Below, one piece after another: positions 58,201 through 64,000 of a stretch of DNA of 64,000 nucleotides. Origin of the DNA: Diatrype stigma. Its lineage: Eukaryota > Ascomycota > Sordariomycetes > Xylariales > Diatrypaceae. A model generated the notes under the pieces. It had not been told where the DNA came from. It saw nothing but the letters and a program-made list of their open reading frames with translations, and did no database searches. Numbering within the stretch: position 1 is the stretch's first letter; each line of letters opens with the position of its first letter. The stretch is taken from positions 82,337 to 146,336 of the forward strand of contig JAKJXP020000107.1 of assembly GCA_022225965.2 (NCBI GenBank). The letters are read 5' to 3'. A program made the position numbers and the translations under genes.

Positions 58201-61200
58201 ATGGCCGAAGACCTAGAGCTAACCGAAAACCCTGGGAGGACGACGGACGATGGCATATCACCGCGCGGTCCCTCTAGTCACGGCTCCGCCATCACCAATG
58301 ACACGCTCGTGCCCCCTGCGGAGCCTGCCGCGCTGGAGAAGCCCGATTCCAGGGTGCTTCAGCCGGAGGACCTGAAGAGCGATGACCCGTATGCGCACCT
58401 CTCCGAGGAGGAGGCGTCGATTCTCAAGAGACAAGTCCTCACCCCCGAAGTCAAGGCCGGCGTGGCTACGCTGTACCGGTATTCCTCGCGAAACGACCTG
58501 CTCATCATGGCCGTCAGCGCACTAGGCGCCATCGCCGGTGGTGCTGCGCTGCCTCTCATGACGGTCATTTTCGGTAACCTGCAGGGCACGTTTGAAGACT
58601 ACTTCAAGGGTCAAACGAGCTACGACGACTTCATGGGCATCATGACCTCGCTGGTCTTGTACTTCGTGTACCTAGCGATTGGCGAGTTCGTGACCATCTA
58701 CGTTGCGACTGTCGGCTTCATCTACACCGGTGAGCACATCAGCGGTAAGATCCGAGAGCATTACCTCCAGAGCTGCATGAGCCAGAACATTGGCTTCTTC
58801 GACAAGCTGGGCGCTGGAGAGGTCACCACCCGAATCACGGCCGATACGAACCTGATCCAGGAGGGAATTTCCGAGAAAGTCGGCTTGACCCTCACGGCTG
58901 TTGCGACGTTCGTTTCGGCCTTCGTCATCGGATTCGTCTTCTACTGGAAACTGACCCTTATCCTGACCTCGGTTGTTTTCGCCTTGCTATTCGATATGGG
59001 CTTTGGGTCGAAGTTCATCGTCCGCTACAATACGGATTCGATTCAAGCCTATGCGATGGGAGGCACAGTCGCCGAGGAGGTCATCAGCTCCATCCGGAAT
59101 GCCGTTGCCTTTGGTACCCAGGAGCGCCTGGCCAAGCAGTACGATGTGCATCTAATCCGAGCCGAGCACTTCGGCTTCAGGGTCAAATCGACAATCGCTT
59201 GCATGGTAGCGGGCATGATGTTGATTCTGTACCTGAACTATGGCTTGTCTTTCTGGATGGGCAGCAAATACCTGGTTGACGGTGTCATTCCCCTATCATC
59301 CGTTCTGATTATCATGATGTCCATCATGGTCGGAGCCTTCCAATTGGGCAATGTGGCCCCCAACATCCAAGCCTTCGGCACGGCTCTGGCCGCAGCCGCC
59401 AAGATCTTCAACACCATTGACCGACCTTCTCCTCTGGACCCCACTGTGGACGACGGCGAAAAGCTGGAAAAGGTGGAAGGTAACATTCGCCTAGAACATA
59501 TCAAGCATATATATCCTTCTCGACCTGAGGTGGTCGTCATGAAAGACGTCACGCTCGACATCCCAGCAGGCAAGACGACCGCGTTGGTAGGAGCTTCTGG
59601 ATCGGGAAAAAGTACTATAGTCGGGCTGGTCGAAAGATTCTACGATCCCGTTGCCGGTCACGTTTACTTGGATGGTCACGATATCAGCACGCTGAACCTT
59701 CGATGGTTACGTCAACAGATTTCGCTCGTCAGTCAGGAGCCTACCCTGTTCGGTACTACCATCTACAACAACATTCGGCACGGTCTGATCGGCACCGACT
59801 TCGAGAACGCAAGCGAGGAAAAGCAAAAGGAGCTCGTATACGAGGCTGCTAGGAAGGCTAATGCTCACGACTTCGTTTCCGCACTGCCAGAGGGCTACGA
59901 GACCAATGTCGGCCAACGTGGTTTCCTACTATCCGGTGGCCAAAAGCAGCGCATTGCCATTGCGCGAGCTATCGTCTCCGATCCCAAGAGTAAGTCATCG
60001 CTACAGATTATGGTGCGGTATGCGACAAGTATCATAAGCTAACCCAAGTTCCAGTTCTCCTACTCGACGAGGCCACCAGTGCTTTGGATACAAAATCTGA
60101 GGGCGTGGTCCAAGCTGCCTTGGAGGTTGCTGCCGCGGGACGTACGACTATCACTATCGCCCATCGTTTGTCTACCATCAAGGATGCCCACAACATTGTT
60201 GTTATGACGGAAGGTTCTATCGTCGAACAAGGCACCCATGACGAGCTCCTCGAAAAGAGGGGTGCGTACCACAAGCTTGTCAGCGCTCAAAGCATTTCTG
60301 TGGTTGAACAATTGACAGCCGAAGAGCAAGAAGCAATTGATGCTAGCGACGATGCACTTATTCGCAAGGCAACTACCAATAGACAGGGGGGAGAGGCTGG
60401 CTACATCGAGGACCCAGACGACAACATCCGCGAGAAACTCAACCGAACGACGACTCAAGGCTCAGCTTCTAGCAAGGCTCTTCAGACCCGCAAGCCTGAG
60501 GAGGAAAAGGAATACAGCTTATGGACCCTGATCAAGCTTATCGCGCAATTCAACAGGTCAGAATGGAAGCTTATGGCATGGGGTCTCGCCTGGTCGGTCA
60601 TCTGTGGTGGAGGTAACCCTGTTGGAGCTGTGTTCTTTGCCAAGCAGATTATGGTGAGTTTGCCTTGATCAATAACTCTGTAACGTTGAAGGCGTAGCTA
60701 ACCATATTTCCAGACTCTCAGCGCCCCTCTCACCGATGCGACCCGCGGCACCATCAAGCACGACAGCGACTTCTGGAGCGCCATGTATCTCATGCTGGCC
60801 TTCGTCATGTTCATCGCCCAGATCGCACAGGGCGTTGCTTTCGCCTACTGCTCCGAGCGTCTCATCCATCGTGTGCGAGACCGCGCTTTCCGCACCATGC
60901 TTCGCCAAGACGTGACCTTCTTCGACAGGGATGAGAATACTGCTGGTGCCTTGACCTCGTTCCTGTCGACTGAGACGACGCATATCGCTGGTCTTAGCGG
61001 CGTCACGCTCGGCACCATCCTAATGGTTGTCAGCACGCTTGTCTCGTCCCTGGTTCTAGCCTTGGCCATCGGCTGGAAGCTGGCTCTCGTGTGCATATCA
61101 ACCGTTCCCGTCCTTCTTGGATGCGGGTTCTTCCGCTTCTGGATGCTAGCTCACTTCCAACGTCGTTCCAAGAAGGCTTACGAGCAAAGTGCTACTTACG

Positions 61201-62100
61201 CATCGGAAGCCATCTCCGCGATCCGCACCGTTGCATCGTTGACCCGAGAGGAAGATGTCTTGGCTCAGTACAGGAAATCCATCGACGCCCAGCTAAAATC
61301 CAGCACGATCTCGGTTGCCAAGTCATCCTTGCTTTATGCCGCCTCGCAGTCGTTCCTGTTCTTAGCCTTTGCTCTGGGTTTCTGGTATGGAGGCACTCTG
61401 CTCGCGAAGCAGGAGTACGACATGTTCAAGTTCTTCGTCTGCTTCATGGCCGTGATCTTCGGCGCGCAGTCCGCCGGCACCGTGTTTTCCTTCGCCCCCG
61501 ACATGGGCAAGGCGCACCACGCCGCCTCGGAGCTGAAAACGCTGTTCGACCGGAAGCCCGTGGTAGACACGTGGTCCAGCGACGGCACGCGCCTGGAAAC
61601 GGTCGAGGGCACGGTCGAGTTCCGCGACGTGCACTTCCGCTACCCCACGCGGCCCGAGCAGCCGGTCCTGCGAGGCCTGAACCTGACGGTGCGCCCCGGC
61701 CAGTACGTCGCGCTGGTGGGCGCGTCGGGCTGCGGCAAGAGCACGACGATCGCGCTGCTCGAGCGCTTCTACGACCCGCTCGTCGGCGGCATCTTCGTCG
61801 ACGGGCAGGAGATCAGCTCGCTCAACGTGAACGAGTACCGGTCGCACCTGGCGCTCGTGTCGCAGGAGCCGACGCTCTACCAGGGCACGATCAAGGAGAA
61901 CATCCTGATGGGCAGCGCCAAGGAGACCGTGACGGACGCCGCGATCGAGTACGCCTGCAAGGAGGCCAACATCTACGAGTTCATCCTGTCGCTGCCCGAG
62001 GGCTTCAACACCGTGGTGGGCACCAAGGGCGCCCTGCTGTCCGGCGGTCAGAAGCAGCGCATCGCCATCGCGCGCGCGCTCGTCCGCGACCCCAAGATCC

Positions 62101-62132
<32 letters not shown>

Positions 62133-62354
62133 TCCGAGTCCGAGCACGTCGTCCAGGCCGCCCTCGACAAGGCCGCCAAGGGCCGCACTACCATCGCCGT
62201 CGCGCACCGCCTCAGCACCATCCAGCGCGCCGACGTCATCTACGTGTTCGACCAGGGCCGCATTGTCGAGGAGGGCACGCACTCGGATCTCATGCGCCGG
62301 AATGGCCGCTATGCCGAGCTGGTCAACTTGCAGAGCCTGGAGAAGCACCGTTAG
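58201..62354 (+). CDS. Full-length ABCB-type (MDR/P-glycoprotein-like) ABC multidrug transporter
   Basis: Three exons: 58201-59989, 60055-60653 and 60714-62354, 1342 residues, all in frame. The layout is TMD1-NBD1-TMD2-NBD2. NBD1 has Walker [10 protein letters not shown] (about 464), signature LSGGQKQR (about 577) and [12 protein letters not shown], the last restored only by splicing intron 1. NBD2 has GASGCGKST (about 1132), LSGGQKQR (about 1238), [15 protein letters not shown] and the AHRLSTI switch. Each TMD has about six hydrophobic segments. The ATG at 58201 lies in a perfect GCCACCATGG context. Related fungal proteins (Pmd1, Mdr1 groups) are plasma-membrane drug or lipophile exporters, with some a-factor exporters in the same family; the substrate cannot be told here. 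From about 61440 to the stop the coding GC rises sharply. No cluster of biosynthetic genes adjoins it. Confidence 0.95.
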
Positions 62355-64000
62355 GGGAGCGTCGGGGTGGTGGGTAGAGGGAGGGGAGCTGGCGCTTCAC
62401 TCTAATCGAAGCCGCGAGCGGCATGGCATGACGTAGCATGTGATAAGATGGATGGTTGGTTGGTTGGTTACGTACGTACGGTATGATCTGTGTGTGTCTT
62501 ACGTGTGTGTCTCCATGGTATGACACGAAGAAGGAGAAGAAGTAGGAGAAGAAGAAAAGATACCCCGAAGACGAGTGAGTGAGCGAGCGAGCAGGCGAGC
62601 GGACGCGTGGACGGACAGTCGAAGCATTTCAGACGGGCGTTTATAATATGTACTTGTCTTTTTTTATACTGTACCAAGATACCACCTCCCGTTCCCACTC
62701 GTCCTTCATTTACATACTATATACAATATACATAATATCTACATATATCTATACCGAATAGATTAGCTTCTTTCGATAGACAGTTAATAGCATGCAAGTG
62801 CACCCACCCCCTGAGTTGATACATGAGGGTGTCTAAACCAGATCAGATAGAGCCTTGATGCCGGTAACGGTGCTGGATTTTAAACAATTCTTGTAGGTTG
62901 AAGAAGAAGTAATACGGCTAATTAATATGTAGTTACGGTCTTCCGCCTCCTAATACGCTATTCATGATCAACTACGTTCTGATCAGCGAGATGGCAAGGA
63001 TACAAGGGGGGGGCTACAACACCCCTCGAGATTCAAGAGCAGTAGGGGTAGAGTCATGATCAGTCACTTGGTACACACACTTAAATCTTAATTACTTGGT
63101 CAATGTTGCTAGGGCAATAATTCTCAGTACGAGTCTATAGTATTTCTTCGTAGTGGTCAATACGCAGTGTAACCCTTTTAAGCTGACTGTTTCCAAGGTT
63201 CCACAATGGCGTTTGTCCATGTTCATGGCTACAACGATGTCGATCCAACATGACAAGGATTAAGGGGTTTTGTATGGCAACAAAATCAAATTCCATATAA
63301 AGTCCAGAGATTCTACTGTGATTCGAGAGCTACACGAAACGGCTCTTGGCTCCTTTGCTCTACTCTACTCCTCTTGAACGTCTCTTCGCCTCTGCATCAC
63401 ACTTCTCCAAACCCGAGGTAGATTCAGACCTAACGGGAGCTGGGAAGCTCGTCCGTGCCCAGTCTCTATGTATGGGTTCGTGTGTTCAGGGCACGCTTTT
63501 GTCTTCCAGAACGTTGTCTCAACTATATCCCCGCACATCTTTTCACACGCCTTTGTATCATTATCAAACAAGCAGCCGCACAGCCACCGAATGATGATCC
63601 TTTGACACATCTTTCCGTCTTCGATGCCTGTCCTTTTACCTTATGTTCTGACTTGGAGCCTTTTGAGGAGTTCTGGTCTGAGAAGTATTTTGGTTCTAAT
63701 AAGTCCAGGGCACTGTGTGTTGGTGGAGAGGAAAGCAGACTCAAGCCTTACGAGTCATGAGGGGGGATATATACTCGGCCGGAACACAACAACGATCGTT
63801 CAAATATGGGCAGTTACGAGCCAGTCAGTTTGAAACAGAACACATGGTTATGTGTTTCTGGTTCTACACATGAACGAAATATACACTGCAGGCCATGATA
63901 ATACAATTATCGTACCAAAATAGACGACTGCGCATGAGTCAACATCCTCAGCGTGTGTGTTTGCAACGTGGGGGGGGGGGGGGGGGGGGGGGGGGGTGGT
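62355..64000. other. Downstream of the transporter to the window edge, no gene recognised
   Basis: About 1.6 kb. It contains the transporter 3' untranslated region, GGTT and GT microsatellites near 62453-62511 and GAGC units near 62573-62600. Overlapping short frames on both strands at 63346-63833 lack family signals. The window ends in a G27 run. Confidence 0.5.
63970..63996. repeat. Poly-G tract (27 bases)
   Basis: Uninterrupted G run four bases before the window edge. The assembled length is probably inexact. Confidence 0.9.

Noticed and set aside
61091..62377. 428-codon plus frame and 328-codon minus frame over the transporter 3' end
   Set aside because: Out-of-frame readings of the GC-rich NBD2 region. 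Only the annotated frame has Walker and signature motifs.

Overview
The window is nuclear DNA of a filamentous ascomycete (Pezizomycotina, most likely Sordariomycetes). The evidence is short GT-AG introns of mostly 47-85 nt with CTRAY-like branch points, fungal gene families throughout, long gene-poor spacers full of TAGG/CCTA tetranucleotide repeats, and the absence of operons, CRISPR arrays or bacterial signals. No tRNA or rRNA gene was recognised by eye.

Layout, left to right. The 3' tip of a gene enters at the left edge (2-142). An unrecognised 4-exon, lysine- and proline-rich protein lies on the minus strand (2112-5159). BMT5, a 25S rRNA methyltransferase, is at 7653-8630. Next comes an accessory pair: a STAND/NLR-type NACHT protein with C-terminal C2H2 zinc fingers (9595-12828, minus), head to head across 399 bp with a SNF2/Rad5-like helicase-type ATPase gene (13228-16408, plus). 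The latter carries an apparent one-base frameshift near its end. An AT-hook protein is at 19220-20338 (minus). SET2, the H3K36 methyltransferase, is at 25511-28516 and GABA aminotransferase at 30390-32085 (minus).

The stretch from 32.1 to 39.8 kb has no convincing gene and holds a 97-base poly-G run, a 9-base assembly gap and a poly-C run. It is followed by a four-helix membrane protein with a long Ser/Pro tail (39851-41278), RAD23 (42563-44233), BDP1/TFIIIB B'' (45630-47636, minus), BRE1 E3 ligase (49325-52084), a SARAF-family ER membrane protein (52675-53996, minus) and a full-length ABCB-type multidrug transporter (58201-62354). The right edge ends in a poly-G run.

Most genes are housekeeping nuclear functions: transcription-coupled histone marking (Set2, Bre1), Pol III initiation (Bdp1), repair and proteasome shuttling (Rad23), and rRNA modification (Bmt5). 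They are separate transcription units, not a cluster with one job. The part most likely to hold something new is the NACHT-zinc finger / SNF2 pair at 9.6-16.4 kb, which sits in AT-rich, gene-poor surroundings. Exon joins were worked out by hand from splice consensus, reading-frame continuity and family motifs. No database search was run.
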